Positions 12,968-28,482 of a stretch of 64,000 bases of DNA are shown here, piece by piece. Position 1 is the first letter of the stretch; the number at the start of each line of letters is the position of its first letter. Source of the DNA: Paramecium sonneborni (lineage: Eukaryota; Ciliophora; Oligohymenophorea; Peniculida; Parameciidae). The stretch lies in assembly GCA_905182985.1 (NCBI GenBank), contig CAJJDN010000041.1:162059-226058 (forward strand). The letters run 5' to 3'. The notes beneath the pieces were generated by a model. It saw only the letters and a program-made list of their open reading frames with translations. It was not told the origin of the DNA and searched no databases. The translations under genes and the position numbers were made by a program.

Positions 12968-14021
12968 ATGCATAAATTTGTGACTCCCGAAACTTTTGTT
13001 CATAAAATTGAAAATGATTATTTCATCAAAAAGAAACCCAGTCCTGATTAAAGAATTGGAAAAAAGAAGTAAACTGAATAAGATTATGAACTCTATCAAA
13101 ATCTTAAAGATCTTAGAAATAATAATTAACTAATACGAAATTAATAAGGTTCACTTAAAATAATTAACCCTTTGAGTAAGTAAATTAATATGATGGAAAC
13201 AAAAAAGCAATAACAAGAAAAGAAAATGAGAGAAACTCAATTTTAATTGAAAAAAAAAAGTATGCTTAATGAAAATCAATAAAAGTTACAATCTGATTTA
13301 AAAAATTTAGACAAAATTAGTGTTAGTGCCTTTAAGGATTTTAAAGAATAAGTTAATCTTTATAATAAATATTACAGCAATACAATTGGATCAGAACCAG
13401 AAATTAAAGACATTCAGTATGAGGACTTAAATATTCCTTATTAATACGTTGATAATGGAAGTAGGTATACCTATAGAGAAATATTAAATCATTAAATTCC
13501 TGAAATAAACTATTAAAATGATTAAGCAAAGAATTTTATGGAGTATTATTAAATTATAACATAATTTTAGAACAATAACCTAATTGAAATTTTCAGATGA
13601 ACAATTGGAGAATAAATTATTAAACAATTTAAAATAACACATTGTTGTAAGAAAATTAGATTAAATGGAAAGTGATTATTTAACAGCAATAAAAAATAAT
13701 GATTTATCAAGTTTAAAACTGATGCTTATATCCGATGATACTTTAGTTAAAATAAAAGATTTTGTAAAATATAATTATATACATTATAGATAGGGTAAAC
13801 TGGATTGCATTTGGCGGCTAAACGAAATTATTATGATATATGTTAGGAGCTGTTAAATTAGAATATTGATGTATTTGCGATTGATTATGTAAATTTAATG
13901 TAAAAGTAAGGCAAGTAGAACGGCTAGGTAATTAGCAGAGAAGTATAATTATTTTAAGGTTGCTAAGTTAATATAGATGGAAGAGGATTAACAAAATAAG
14001 AAGAGAAATATTCAATAATGA
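12968..14021 (+). CDS. ankyrin-repeat protein
   Basis: Spliced length is 325 residues with three introns: 13543-13570 (TAG end), 13764-13789 (TAG end) and 13889-13910 (AAG end). The N-terminal two thirds are basic and helical with no recognised domain. The C-terminal third carries ankyrin-type sequence: MESDYLTAIKNNDLSSLKLM, then GQTGLHLAAKRNYYDICQELL and RTARQLAEKYNYFKVAKLI. The frame is restored exactly across each intron by the ankyrin consensus, which supports the AAG acceptor. Such repeats mediate protein binding; the partner is unknown. Confidence 0.8.
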
Positions 14022-14203
14022 AATACTTTATTATTTATAATAATTCAAAACAATATATAAATTGTAAAAAATAAATAAATATCAGTGATTTTAGTTGATG
14101 ATAAATGTAAATGATTTATTAAAATCATCTGAATCATATATAGTAAATTAATTATAAAAGAGATACTTGAAAATGATTAATATTCTTATTTATATTAATA
14201 ATA
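14022..14203. other. intergenic
   Basis: AT-rich gap between the ankyrin gene and the PP1 gene. No gene seen. Confidence 0.5.
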
Positions 14204-15244
<1,041 letters not shown>

Positions 15245-15275
15245 TATTAATAAATGTTATTAAAGATAGAAATTA

Positions 15276-16766
<1,491 letters not shown>

Positions 16767-16800
16767 AATTTTTAGTTTAGTATAAAATAATATATGCTCA

Positions 16801-17271
16801 TCAATTTTATAATTCTTGTTGTAATTCTATGATTCTATTTTAATACTTTGCTCTGTACAATTTATAATAAATCTCCTTCATTTTTAATAAATCTAATTGC
16901 TAAGAAATCTACACTATTTATTTATTGATCAATTGAAAATGATGCTGAATGTATTAAATTAAGCGATCTTTTTTTACTACTAAAAAGAACACTACTATGT
17001 AACTTATGCATATTCCCATCAGTAATACATGAATCCTTATAAAAGCAGATAATATTAAGAAAATAAATAAAAAGATCACAAATGTTGTGAAACCTATTCT
17101 TAATATTTTATCATTCTTCTTTTATTTTAACATCGTTAATAGCAAATATATTTATTCTCGCAATTGTGTGTACAATTAATGATTCTGTTCTAAAAACTGC
17201 TAATTTTAACAATTTAGGTTTAATATTTAGTCAATCTAGTTTAATGTATTTATTTGAATTCTAAGATCCAT
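16801..17271 (-). CDS. small two-TM protein with coiled-coil ends
   Basis: A 156-residue intronless frame just upstream (34 bp) of the thioredoxin reductase gene on the same strand. The N-terminal about 50 residues are Gln-rich and helical. A hydrophobic hairpin follows at about residues 58-100 (GFTTFVIFLFIFLILSAF and HVLLMGICISYIVVFFLVV). The C-terminal helix is charged and ends ELQQELQN. Both ends probably face the same side of a membrane. The family is not recognised. Confidence 0.65.
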
Positions 17272-17371
17272 TCCTTTTTATTTAAAAATAATTATTATTT
17301 AAGACAATGATTTTATTTATTAGGTATTTAATAATTAATTTTTGATTTCTTCTTGGTTAATTATTTATTTA
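17272..17371. promoter_or_regulatory. divergent intergenic region, 100 bp
   Basis: Lies between two start codons facing away from each other (17271 minus, 17372 plus). It is AT-rich and has no individual motif that I can defend. Confidence 0.35.
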
Positions 17372-19157
17372 ATGTTTTTTATAATTGTTTTAGTCCATAA
17401 CGTTCTATAGGTTTAATCTAATCGGTAAACATCTCCATTTAGCAGGATTATTCGAGAAGAAATCGATGAAATAAATTACTATACCTCAAATGTCAATTAA
17501 TCTATATTGCTTCAATTCACAAAGTATTAATCAACATTATTAGTTATTTGGGAATTTTTGATATATCATTAGCTTCTTTAAAATAAGGGAAACTATCCTA
17601 AATTGCAAAAGAAGATCTCTAAAGCTATAATTTGAAGGAAGGTTGCTAACCTTCTGAAGGAGATGTAAAATATAAACAATTGTTTAATCTAATACCATTA
17701 CTGAATGATGAGACAATTGATAACACATAAGGCAAAATTATTGGGCTCTACACTACAACTAATAATATTTTTGTTGTAAGAAGCGATCTTAAATTGTTTA
17801 TTTTGAAACTCTTCTATGATTTGGATGCTTAAGAAATTGTTGATTTAAAATAGGTATCCTATGTAGACTTTAAAACTATTTTACTAAATGAAACTGTAAC
17901 CTAAAATATTTCAGATTCCTTTCTGACATGTTATCAACTTTAGACAGAGCTTATTGATTGTTATGTCTTTACAGAACTAGGTACAATTAAATTTTCATAT
18001 AACTAAGTAGAGTAAATTATGTTAACATATGAAGAAATAAAATTTTGAGTTTAAATTAAATAAATGTAGAATTAAGTGCTAAAATTAAAGATGTACATTT
18101 GGATTACTAAAACAAATTGCTATTAATAATGAGTTAGATGGAAGTAATAGTATTTTAATTGCGTGCTGATGGAAGTTTAAGGGAAATATAAAAATTGATC
18201 CTTAGTGCTGACGCTAATTTGATGTAGGTAAAAACAAATAAAAATGGAACTCATATATTTATTCTGGATAAAAAATTAGGTGTTTTAATATATTAGATTG
18301 ATAAATTGAATTTTAACATTAAATAGTGTGATTAGAATATTTAGATTAGAGGAGGTAGAGCATTTGATTTTTCTGAAAAAACAATGTACATTCTATTGGA
18401 GACAGAGGATGAATTTCTTTATGTTCTAGAATTATTTTATGATTTAGAAGAAAAAGAATATTATTTTAATAAAATAAGATTCGAGGAACAGGAAATACAT
18501 GATGTATACGTCGGTGAAACATTAACAATTTTGATAGGGAGTGATGTGCATTCAATCATAGAAAATTAGATTTATCATAAATTTTAACAAACCGAAAAAT
18601 AAGTCTTATTCAATAAAAATAATTTAGTTGAGTTGAATGGATTGTAATTACCTTGGGTAAAATAAGTTAAAGATGGTTATCCATTTGAGTATGGTCTTTT
18701 AGAACAAATTAGGTTTAAATATGATGAATAATATATGGTAGGAATGACTGAGAAAGAAATAAACTTGTTTGTTTTGAATAAGATATTTGCTTGGGTAGTG
18801 TGCAAGGCTGAGGATGCAAAAAGAGAAGTAAAAATAGTGTGAATGTAGATTTATTAGCTTAGAATAAAATCGAAGAGATGCCCATCAATGGAATAAGATA
18901 TTGATCCATTTATTATATGTGATTCTAGTTTAAACTTTACTTTTGAAGGATTGGAAGTTTATTTTTATGAACAGAATACAACATAATTTCTTGTAATTGT
19001 ATGTTTTGTAATATTAACATTAATTGGATTGGTGGTTACATTTTTATTTTTTAAAAATAAGAATTATATAGAGGCACCTAAGGAATTGTATGAAACATAA
19101 ATAACTCAAAAGGATGATAATTATTTAGATTCATAATAGATACCTACACAGCCATGA
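17372..19157 (+). CDS. type I membrane protein with a large luminal/extracellular domain
   Basis: Starts with a signal peptide (MFFIIVLVHNVLQVQS). A long beta-rich region follows with recurring patterns such as GKIIGLYTTTNNIFVVRSDL and NGTHIFILDKKLGVL that suggest a propeller-like fold. Near the C-terminus is one membrane span (FLVIVCFVILTLIGLVV) followed by a short polar tail. Clear introns: 17524-17543 and 18828-18848, both GTA...TAG. A frame change near 18,020-18,050 needs a third, atypical intron (a 29-nt GTT...GAG candidate fits) or reflects a base error. About 570 residues. I do not recognise the family, and no catalytic motif is visible. Confidence 0.65.
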
Positions 19158-19208
19158 TTTGTTATTAAAAAATAATAAAATGATTTTTATAAATATCAAA
19201 CAAAATAA

Positions 19209-20115
19209 ATGTCTTAAGAAAGGCTTTTATAAGGAGATTAATCTTAGCCTAATGTTCTTTAAAACTAGCAAAAAAATTTGTAGTAAGGGAGTGGAGATGA
19301 ACATTAATTTGATGTATAAGAAAATGAGAAGGATGAACTTTTGAAAAAGATTGAATAGCTTGAATAAAAGTTGAAGAATACGATAGATGACAAACCTTAT
19401 AGTGAATTGATTCGGATATTAATATGGGAAGCCTTAGGAACAGCATTTTTTGCATATGGGATAGTATGTTCAAGAGGAAATGATGTAATGTTGAGTGTAT
19501 ATTTATTTGGAGCAATATTTTTAATTGGTAAGATTACTGGAGGACATGTTAATCCTGCAGTATCAATGTCATTCTATAGTTCAAATGAGATTAGTGCATT
19601 TACAATGAGAATATATTGGGCAGCATAAGTAGGTGGTGCAATAGCAGGTGCATTAGCTGCTTTTGTTATTGTTGGAAGAGTTACATCCCCATACATAGAG
19701 ACCTAACCTATTGAGTGGATGGTAGCTGATTTTTGTGGAGAAGTATCATTTTATATTATTTTATTAAGGCCTTAGGAACATTTATTTTTTGTTTATTTAT
19801 TCATATACAAGTACATCCATAAACCTAACTTACTGATAACAATTTAATAGGAATTGGAATTATAGCAACAGCATTATATTTTGGTAGGATTTTAACATAT
19901 CATACTGGAGGTAAAAACATTTATCCATTCTTTATTTAGGTTGTTTGAATCCAGCTATGGGAGTTGGATTAGGCATTTTTGAGTCTCTTTAAGATGGCAA
20001 TTGGGATCGTATGATTAATATATGGATCTATATATTTGGCCCCTTTTCAGGTGCCTCTTTAGCTTCAGAGTTTTATAGAAGTGTATATGTAGGCTTATTG
20101 CCTAAGAAATAATGA
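19209..20115 (+). CDS. aquaporin / major intrinsic protein
   Basis: Predicted 283-residue membrane channel for water or small solutes. An N-terminal cytosolic extension of about 70 Gln-rich residues ends in a coiled coil (DELLKKIEQLEQKLKN). The MIP core follows, with both NPA boxes: GGHVNPAVS in the first half and GGCLNPAMG in the second. Helices such as GGAIAGALAAFVIVGRV lie between them. Introns: 19743-19768 (AAG end) and 19911-19939 (TAG end). The residue after the second NPA is Met (NPAMG), where many water-selective aquaporins carry Arg, so solute selectivity may differ. The ATG at 19209 lies 51 bp after the preceding stop. Confidence 0.88.
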
Positions 20116-20133
20116 TTATTAAATTTAATATAT

Positions 20134-23100
20134 ATGAAGATAATTTTAGGCCTCTTAACCATTATCTTAGGGTTATGTCATTGTAGTATTATTGAAACAA
20201 CAACACCTTGTACCTGCTAATAATTATCTTAAAATGATTGCGTAAAAAATAATGCTTGCTCTTGGAATAAAACATGTGATATAAAAACTATAACCTAATC
20301 TAAAACAAATACATATTGCAGCTACTTAAATGAATTGTAATGTTAATAAGATGATGTTTGTTAATGGGTGAATAGTGAATGTAGTTTTTTTACAGGTTGT
20401 ACTCCATATAAATTAACATCTGATAGAGAATGTAAAAGTATAAATAAGAGATGTTATAAATCTGATCTTAAAAAATGTGTAGAATTGAAAGAATGTATTG
20501 AATATACAAATCCTATTGTTTGTTTTATGGATGTTAATTAAAGATATTGTTATTGGGATACAAAAACTAATAGATGTTCAAAGGCTTTAGATTGTTAATC
20601 ATAACCTTCAGCTTTGGAAACTGATGCTAAATGTAGATCATAAATAGTTACATGCACAACAAAACCAGGAGGTGGATGCACTGATGCTTAATAAAGTTGC
20701 ACTGATATCACTCTTGAAATCCAATGTTTCTATAATTAAGATTAATCTTCAAAATGTTTTTGGGATAGTTCTTTAAATCCTCCTAAGTGTAAATTAAAGA
20801 TTTGTGAAAATGCTCCTAGCACTCTTACAACAGATGAATAATGCAAAGAGTTTTTAGAGGAATGTACTACAAAAATAAATGGTGGTTGTGTTTTAAGATC
20901 AACTTGTGATGCAGCTACGACTAAAAGTGCTTGTTTCAAAGATATATCTGGAAATGATTGTTTTTGGGTAGATGGTTTTTGTAAATAAAAACAATGTGCT
21001 AATGCTACAAAAAATATTGTTACAAATATAGGATGTTAATCAATTAGTAAAGATTGCATAACTAAATCTGGTGGTGGTTGTATGAAAAATGGAGAATGTT
21101 CCATTGCAAATGTAGACTATGCATGCAAATAAAACTTAAAAGGGGAAGAATGCTTTTGGGATTCAGTTACTTAATTATGCAAAGATAAAACTTGTATTAA
21201 TGCTCCTTAAAATCTATCAACATTTGAATAATGTAGTAAATTCTTATCTACTTGTACTGCTAATTCACTTAAACAAGGATGCGAAAATAGAACATGTGAA
21301 AATGCACCTGTTTTTGTCACTACTCTTAAAGGATGTTAAGAATATTATAATGAATCATGTATCCCTAAATTAGACGGTGGATGTATTACAATTAAAACTT
21401 GTGAAGAGATCTAAGTAGAAATTGCATGCACTTATGATAACTTGAAGCGTCCTTGCTTTTGGCATATTGATAAATGTAAACCTAAAATATGCTCAAATAT
21501 TCCAAAGACCAAGTATGATGAGGAATCATAAAATTAAGTACCTATCACACTTGACCATTACAAGTGTTATGAGTTTATGGAAACATGTACAATAAATTAA
21601 TCAGCTACTGATTGCGTTAATTATACATGTGATAATGTCGAAGATTAAGAAATTTGTATTTAGAACTAAAAATGTTATTATCGTTAAACATGCTTCATTA
21701 AAACATGTTTCACAGCTCCATTATCTTATATAACTCATTCTTAGTGTTTTCAATATAAAAATACTTGTACTCTAGCTCCATCAGGATAAGGATGCTCCAT
21801 TATGTTATAAAGTTGTAACTAATATAGAATCTAAGTATAATGTGTTTAAGCAGTAACTAGTGCATGTGAATGGCAAAATAATACTTGTGTAGTGAGATAA
21901 TGTAATACAGCTGATACATCTTATAATACAACTTAGAAATGTTAGTAATATCTAGTTGGATGTGTTGTTAATAACTTATAAAATGGATGCATTCCTTAAA
22001 TTACTAAATGTGAAGATAGTTTAATTTCGTAAAATTGTACATTGGATGTGTGTTAATGGATAACTGATAAATGTGTAACAAAACAGTGTGGCACTTAAAA
22101 AACTAACTGTACATTATACAAAACTCCAAAAAAATGTATCAATAATTCAACCAAAACTAATTGTATGGATGTTCCTGATAGTTGTACATTATTACCTAAA
22201 GAGTATTGTTTACCAGCAACTTCTATAAATCTTATAAATAAATATTGTTATTTAAATGATGATGATGATTGTGCAGATTTAACATTGTAAAATGAATGTA
22301 GTAGTTATACTGATTCATCCCTTTGTATTACTAGGATCAATAATAAAGGTAATTGTGTTTGGGTTAACGATGAATGTTATAATGATGATTGCACTAAATT
22401 ACCTGAAACATTGACTTCTTCACAATAGTGTTAAACAGCAATAGCAAGGTGCATTTTGGCAAATACAGGTTTAGGATGTGCAAATAAAGATGAATGTACA
22501 GCATATAATGATAAAAATTGTAATCAATTAGATAAAAATGGATAGGAATGTGTTTATAAGTCTAATTAATGCTAAAAGAAATCTTGTGCAACAAGTTCAA
22601 ATACTAATCATGGTGATTGTTTCAAATATATGACTAGTGGAACAAAATGTACAGTGAATATAAATGGTAACGGTTGTATAGAATTGAGTTCATGTTCGAG
22701 TTATAAAAAAGAGTAATAATGTGTAATTAGTAATTAATAAAAGACTTGTTTTTGGTAAAATGATACTTGTTAAGAGAAGAAATGTTCTTTAGATACAACC
22801 TCTAAAACACATGAATAATGTCAATAATTTATGAGTACATGTACTATAAATACAATTACGAATGAGGGATGTATGGACTTCCCTTAATGTTCAGAAATAG
22901 TAGATTCATCGATATGTGATTCAAACCCAAATTGTGTATTTGTTTCAAGTAGTTGCATTGTAAAAACATGTGAAAATGCTATACTAAGTGAATATAATGA
23001 TTCAAATTGTGCTAGTTTACCTTTTGAGGGTTGTTCGTTCAGCAACAAATTATGTAGTACAAAGACATGTTCATAGTGGGAATTCACAACAGATGAAGAA

Positions 23101-24825
23101 TGTTCTTAATAAAATGAAAATTGTACAACAAATGGAAAAGTATGTACAGAAAGATTAGATTGTAATAAGGCTATTACTGAATAAGGATGTAAGAAAGATA
23201 TGTTTGGTAATTTTTGTTAATGGATTTAAATATCAAATACTTGTACTCTTAGAAATTGTTAAACTGCACCAACTTCATTAACAACTGAAACTTAATGTTA
23301 ATAATATTATGATAGTTGTACTACTAAATTAGGTGGAGGATGTACAACTAAATCTACTTGTTAAGCTGCAAATGTTTAAGCAGCATGCAACATTTCAAAA
23401 TTTGGAGAAGTTTGCAGTTGGGATGAAACTACATAATAATGTAAAAATCAATCATGTGTTGATTTTAATGGAAGTGATTATAAATCTTGTAATAAATTAA
23501 AAAATGAATGCACTACAAATGGTTTAGGGAAATGCACAGAAATTATTAATTGTGATTAATATAAAAATCCTTTATCTTGTATATTTGGTTTAGATGGTCC
23601 CTGTTTATGGGTTAATGCACAATGTTATTAATATCGAGATTGTACAAGTATCAAATTTAAAACACATGATGAATGTCAAAAGGTTAGTGATAAATGTACT
23701 ACTGATGGTAGTAAATGTGTTTCTATAACAGAATGCGGTGAAACTAATATTACAGGAGGTTGTTTTTAAGGTACTGATGGTAAATGTATTATGGCTTTAA
23801 CTGATAAAAATGTTAAAATTTGTACTATTTTCAAAAAATGTTCAGATGCCAAATTCAAAACTCATACAGATTGCAACACAGCTAATAATGGATGTACAAC
23901 AGATGGAATATAATGCATTGAATTACTCCCTTGTTAAGATTATTAAATATAAGAATAATGTTAATTAGATCAAAAAGGAGTTGTTTCTGTAAATAATAAA
24001 ATATAATCAACTGGAATTTGTAAATGGGTTGGAGCTTGTAGATTATAAATTTGTGAGGATCTAGTCGGTACTACACATTCCTTATGTAATAATTAAATGA
24101 TGAATTGTACATCAAATGGTACTCTCTGTTATACTATGGATAAATGTGAAAAATATACATTAAAAGATTTATGTAATAATGGTATGGGTACAGATGGTAA
24201 ATGTTTATATTCAAATGAAAATGCTAAATGTTCTGTTATGACTTGCAATGACATCACTAATAATATTTGTAATACTCTTGTTAATTGTATTACAGATGGT
24301 ACAAAATGCATTGCCAAAACTAATTGCGCTTCTTATACTAGTCAAGTGTCTTGTGAATTTTCAGGAAATGATGGTATTTGTCTTTGGAATGCAATAACAA
24401 AAAAATGTTCTTTATTTTCTAATTGTTCTGTTGCTGTTGATTAAAATTAGTGTAATAAAATGAACAAAGTTTGTTATTGGAATCCAGATTCAACTTAATG
24501 TATTGATTTTACTTGCGACTTGTAATATAAATCTACTAAAAATTGTATAAATATTGCTACTTGGACTCCTTCGTCAATTAGAATCTGTGGTTTTGTTAAT
24601 GGCGTTTGTTAAGAAATTGATCCTTCAGGTTATGGATCGAGTGAATGCTACTAATTAACCTAATTTACATATTCTTACAATCCTTCATTATAAAAATGCA
24701 TTAAATGTTCTACTTCTAACAATAATTAGAATAACAACACCATAAATGAAACTAATAACATTGTCGACAGCTATTAATATTTAATTGTCTTAGGCCTTCA
24801 AATTTTATCATTATTTTTATTATGA
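20134..24825 (+). CDS. cysteine-rich surface-antigen-like protein (Paramecium PSA type), GPI-anchored
   Basis: A single uninterrupted 1,563-residue frame. It begins with a signal peptide (MKIILGLLTIILGLCHCS). The body is built from dozens of Cys-spaced modules with recurring CxW signatures, for example ACSWNKTC, CQWVNSEC, CFWVDGFC and CLWNAITKKC. These are typical of the PSA repeat of Paramecium surface and immobilisation antigens. It ends with an Asn/Thr-rich spacer and a hydrophobic tail (YLIVLGLQILSLFLL), as expected for GPI attachment. Such proteins coat cell and cilia surfaces, and in Paramecium only one variable antigen is usually expressed at a time. I see no long identical central tandem repeats, so this may be a PSA-related member rather than a classical serotype antigen. 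It starts 18 bp after the aquaporin stop. Confidence 0.85.
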
Positions 24826-24868
24826 TATATTATATATAGCCTTAAACATAATATAAATAATAGAAATA

Positions 24869-27800
24869 TCATTAAATTATTCCTAATTTATCCCACAAAT
24901 TTTCATCACATTTATATCCATTAACTGGGTATGTCTATGCTTATTATTCTGTTTCATAAATTTAGTCTATCGTTAACTTAAATGCATCATCTATTTTAGA
25001 TTTTATTTTTACTGAGCATTCTTGGAATTAATTATTTTAAAAGAGGACTACTCTCTTCAATACAAGGATTTGTATTAACTTCAATTAACCAAACATGGCC
25101 ATCCTTATCTATCATAAAATCATAACCAAGAATTTCAAATTGAAAATTCTTTCTACATTCATTTAATTTATGATATCCTGATTCTATAGTTAATTTAACT
25201 ATTTTTTTCATTTCTAAAATTATTGTATTTAATTAAGGTTTTTAAAATTTTAAATAACGTTACATTTCACTAAAACTAATTTAATTACCAATTTCATATT
25301 TGCCATAATATGGATGATGTTTTTATATCGCATTATTTGTTAAATGTATATAAAGATTACGAATGTTACTTATATCAAATCTTTCTGTTGCCAATCTAAA
25401 ATAACCTTCACGAAAAAAATAATAATTTAATTTATGATCGATTAAAACCCAAACTCTAATGTCAAATTTACGCTAATTGTATAATAATGGAGTTTCGAGA
25501 TATTTCTAAAGCACTATTTATTTATCTTAATCATCAATCGATAATTTAATTTTTCTTTTATTATCCAACGTTAATGTAATCGATTTTTATTATTTAACTG
25601 AACTCTGTGCCTTTTTATTAAGATTTTCCATTAATTCAACAAATTAATCTAAATCATTAAATAATTTAATTCCGTTCCCTCTATTTAAATCTGGCGGTTT
25701 CATCAACCAAATATTTTATGATTATTTACTGCATTAAGTAAAATATTCCAAAAATTTCATTAAATCTGTTTAAACATGTCCTGAGTCTAAATTTATAATA
25801 AATGTCTTAGGAACTAGATCATCCATATTTAACTTGGCTTTCTACACTGAATCAAATGCTAACTTACATTGCAATAATTTTCGAGAGTGTGAAATAAATT
25901 ATTCTTATTTGTTATCACATAGTGGTGTTCTAAATGATTAATGGTGACTTTTTTACTCTTAAGTTGTCCCAATTAAAAATAATTAAAATATTTATTGCTT
26001 TATTTCCAAATTAAATGAGCACTAATATTATGTATCTCTTACTTGAAAGGAGTTCTCTATTCTTAAAAATTGGGCCTTTTAGATAAAATTTATCTAACCA
26101 ATTCTCCATTATTTCCTTCCCCTACATAAAAAAAAGTCTATCTTTTAAGTGTTGTAAACGTTGCCCTCAAATCTTAAGTGCTCGAGAATTATTGACTTTT
26201 CATATATTATTAATATTTATTTTATAACAATTTCGACTTAAAGAGAAATTAAATTCAATATCTTAAATTCATTCATTTAAATCATTTGCTATGTGATTCT
26301 TATAAAATGTACTTCTCATTTTTATATCTTTTGTATTACTATTTCCTAACTTTATATTATTATAATGATCGACATAATATTAGTTTCTATTAAATATACT
26401 GTTCCTTCCTTCTTTGTCATTCATTGGAGTCACGTCACTTGATTTTGAATAATCTAAAATTTATGATGTATTTAATAATTGTTATTGATCATCTAATCTT
26501 CTTTTATTCATACTATTAGTTCCTTCTAAAGTAGTATAGTAAACTTCTAATTTATCTTTAACATTATAAATCTTTCTTCTATCTCTTTCAATTTACTTTT
26601 CTTNCAAATCTTTCTGTTGCCAATCTAAAATAACCTTCACGAAAAAAATAATAATTTAATTTATGATCGATTAAAACCCAAACTCTAATGTCAAATTTAC
26701 GCTAATTGTATAATAATGGAGTTTCGAGATATTTCTAAAGCACTATTTATTTATCTTAATCATCAATCGATAATTTAATTTTTCTTTTATTATCCAACGT
26801 TAATGTAATCGATTTTTATTATTTAACTGAACTCTGTGCCTTTTTATTAAGATTTTCCATTAATTCAACAAATTAATCTAAATCATTAAATAATTTAATT
26901 CCGTTCCCTCTATTTAAATCTGGCGGTTTCATCAACCAAATATTTTATGATTATTTACTGCATTAAGTAAAATATTCCAAAAATTTCATTAAATCTGTTT
27001 AAACATGTCCTGAGTCTAAATTTATAATAAATGTCTTAGGAACTAGATCATCCATATTTAACTTGGCTTTCTACACTGAATCAAATGCTAACTTACATTG
27101 CAATAATTTTCGAGAGTGTGAAATAAATTATTCTTATTTGTTATCACATAGTGGTGTTCTAAATGATTAATGGTGACTTTTTTACTCTTAAGTTGTCCCA
27201 ATTAAAAATAATTAAAATATTTATTGCTTTATTTCCAAATTAAATGAGCACTAATATTATGTATCTCTTACTTGAAAGGAGTTCTCTATTCTTAAAAATT
27301 GGGCCTTTTAGATAAAATTTATCTAACCAATTCTCCATTATTTCCTTCCCCTACATAAAAAAAAGTCTATCTTTTAAGTGTTGTAAACGTTGCCCTCAAA
27401 TCTTAAGTGCTCGAGAATTATTGACTTTTCATATATTATTAATATTTATTTTATAACAATTTCGACTTAAAGAGAAATTAAATTCAATATCTTAAATTCA
27501 TTCATTTAAATCATTTGCTATGTGATTCTTATAAAATGTACTTCTCATTTTTATATCTTTTGTATTACTATTTCCTAACTTTATATTATTATAATGATCG
27601 ACATAATATTAGTTTCTATTAAATATACTGTTCCTTCCTTCTTTGTCATTCATTGGAGTCACGTCACTTGATTTTGAATAATCTAAAATTTATGATGTAT
27701 TTAATAATTGTTATTGATCATCTAATCTTCTTTTATTCATACTATTAGTTCCTTCTAAAGTAGTATAGTAAACTTCTAATTTATCTTTAACATTATAAAT

Positions 27801-28482
27801 CTTTCTTCTATCTCTTTCAATTTACTTTTCTTCTTATTCCAATTCTCTTCTACTTTTTAATTTAGATTTTTAAGGTGATCTAACTATTACTCCAAAATGA
27901 TTTTTCAAAAATGTTATTGTTTCATCTGGGCTTCTCATTCTTAATCCACCTTTTATTTAAATTTCTGAATCACTTTAAATTAAAGAGGAATCTAGTTATT
28001 TATATTCATTTAATAATTTAGGTTAATCATCTAATTAAGATTCTTTTTTTTTAACTTACTATTAAGGTCTTAAATTTTAAGTTTTAACGAATTGTTTTTC
28101 TAAAAATTATTTAAAGCCTTATTTTTTTATCTCATATATTTTTTCTTATTTATAAAGAGGCATAGAACTCAACACTTTAGTTAAAACCAAATTATCTTTA
28201 TTACATGAATTACTTAATACTTCTGTTCTATATTTTGAATATTAAAATTATCTTCTCTAAATGTTATCTATTATTGGAAATACTTTATCAGTATCTTTTT
28301 CTTTGAAATGGTTTTATTCAATCTTATATTTTTATTAATTTCATATAACTTACCTACCCAAATAATTCGTCAACTCTTTACATTATATCTTTGTGTTACA
28401 ATTTAACTCCTTCCTTTTTCTCACGAATTACAGATTTATTTGAAAAAGAAATGATTTTTCTTTCTTTTATATCTGAATTCAT
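24869..28482 (-). CDS. tubulin-tyrosine-ligase-like enzyme (TTLL); gene model split by a false duplication
   Basis: TTLL enzymes add Glu or Gly chains to tubulin tails in cilia. The catalytic part is clear: [33 protein letters not shown], then [31 protein letters not shown] and [16 protein letters not shown], ending with a short tail. The VGEGNN start resembles the TTLL3/TTLL8/TTLL10 branch. The N-terminal part (from 28482) is charged and disordered. Introns include 24991-25012 and one between LENYC and KAKLNMDD. The window holds two copies of the middle of the gene (25376-26603 and 26605-27832) around an N; the real gene should have one. A TGA at 27498-27500 between the disordered part and the catalytic part needs an intron, or else two genes are present, the second starting MKSQQFSSTQ. 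Confidence 0.8.
25376..26603. repeat. false duplicate, copy 1 (TTLL gene)
   Basis: 1,228 bases that read the same as 26605-27832, ending at the N at 26604. This is an unmerged contig overlap, not a biological repeat. Confidence 0.9.
26604..26604. other. assembly gap (single N)
   Basis: One N joins two contigs whose ends overlap by 1,228 bases. Confidence 0.95.
26605..27832. repeat. false duplicate, copy 2 (TTLL gene)
   Basis: Direct copy of 25376-26603 beginning straight after the N. The sequence then continues uniquely into the 5' part of the TTLL gene. Confidence 0.9.
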
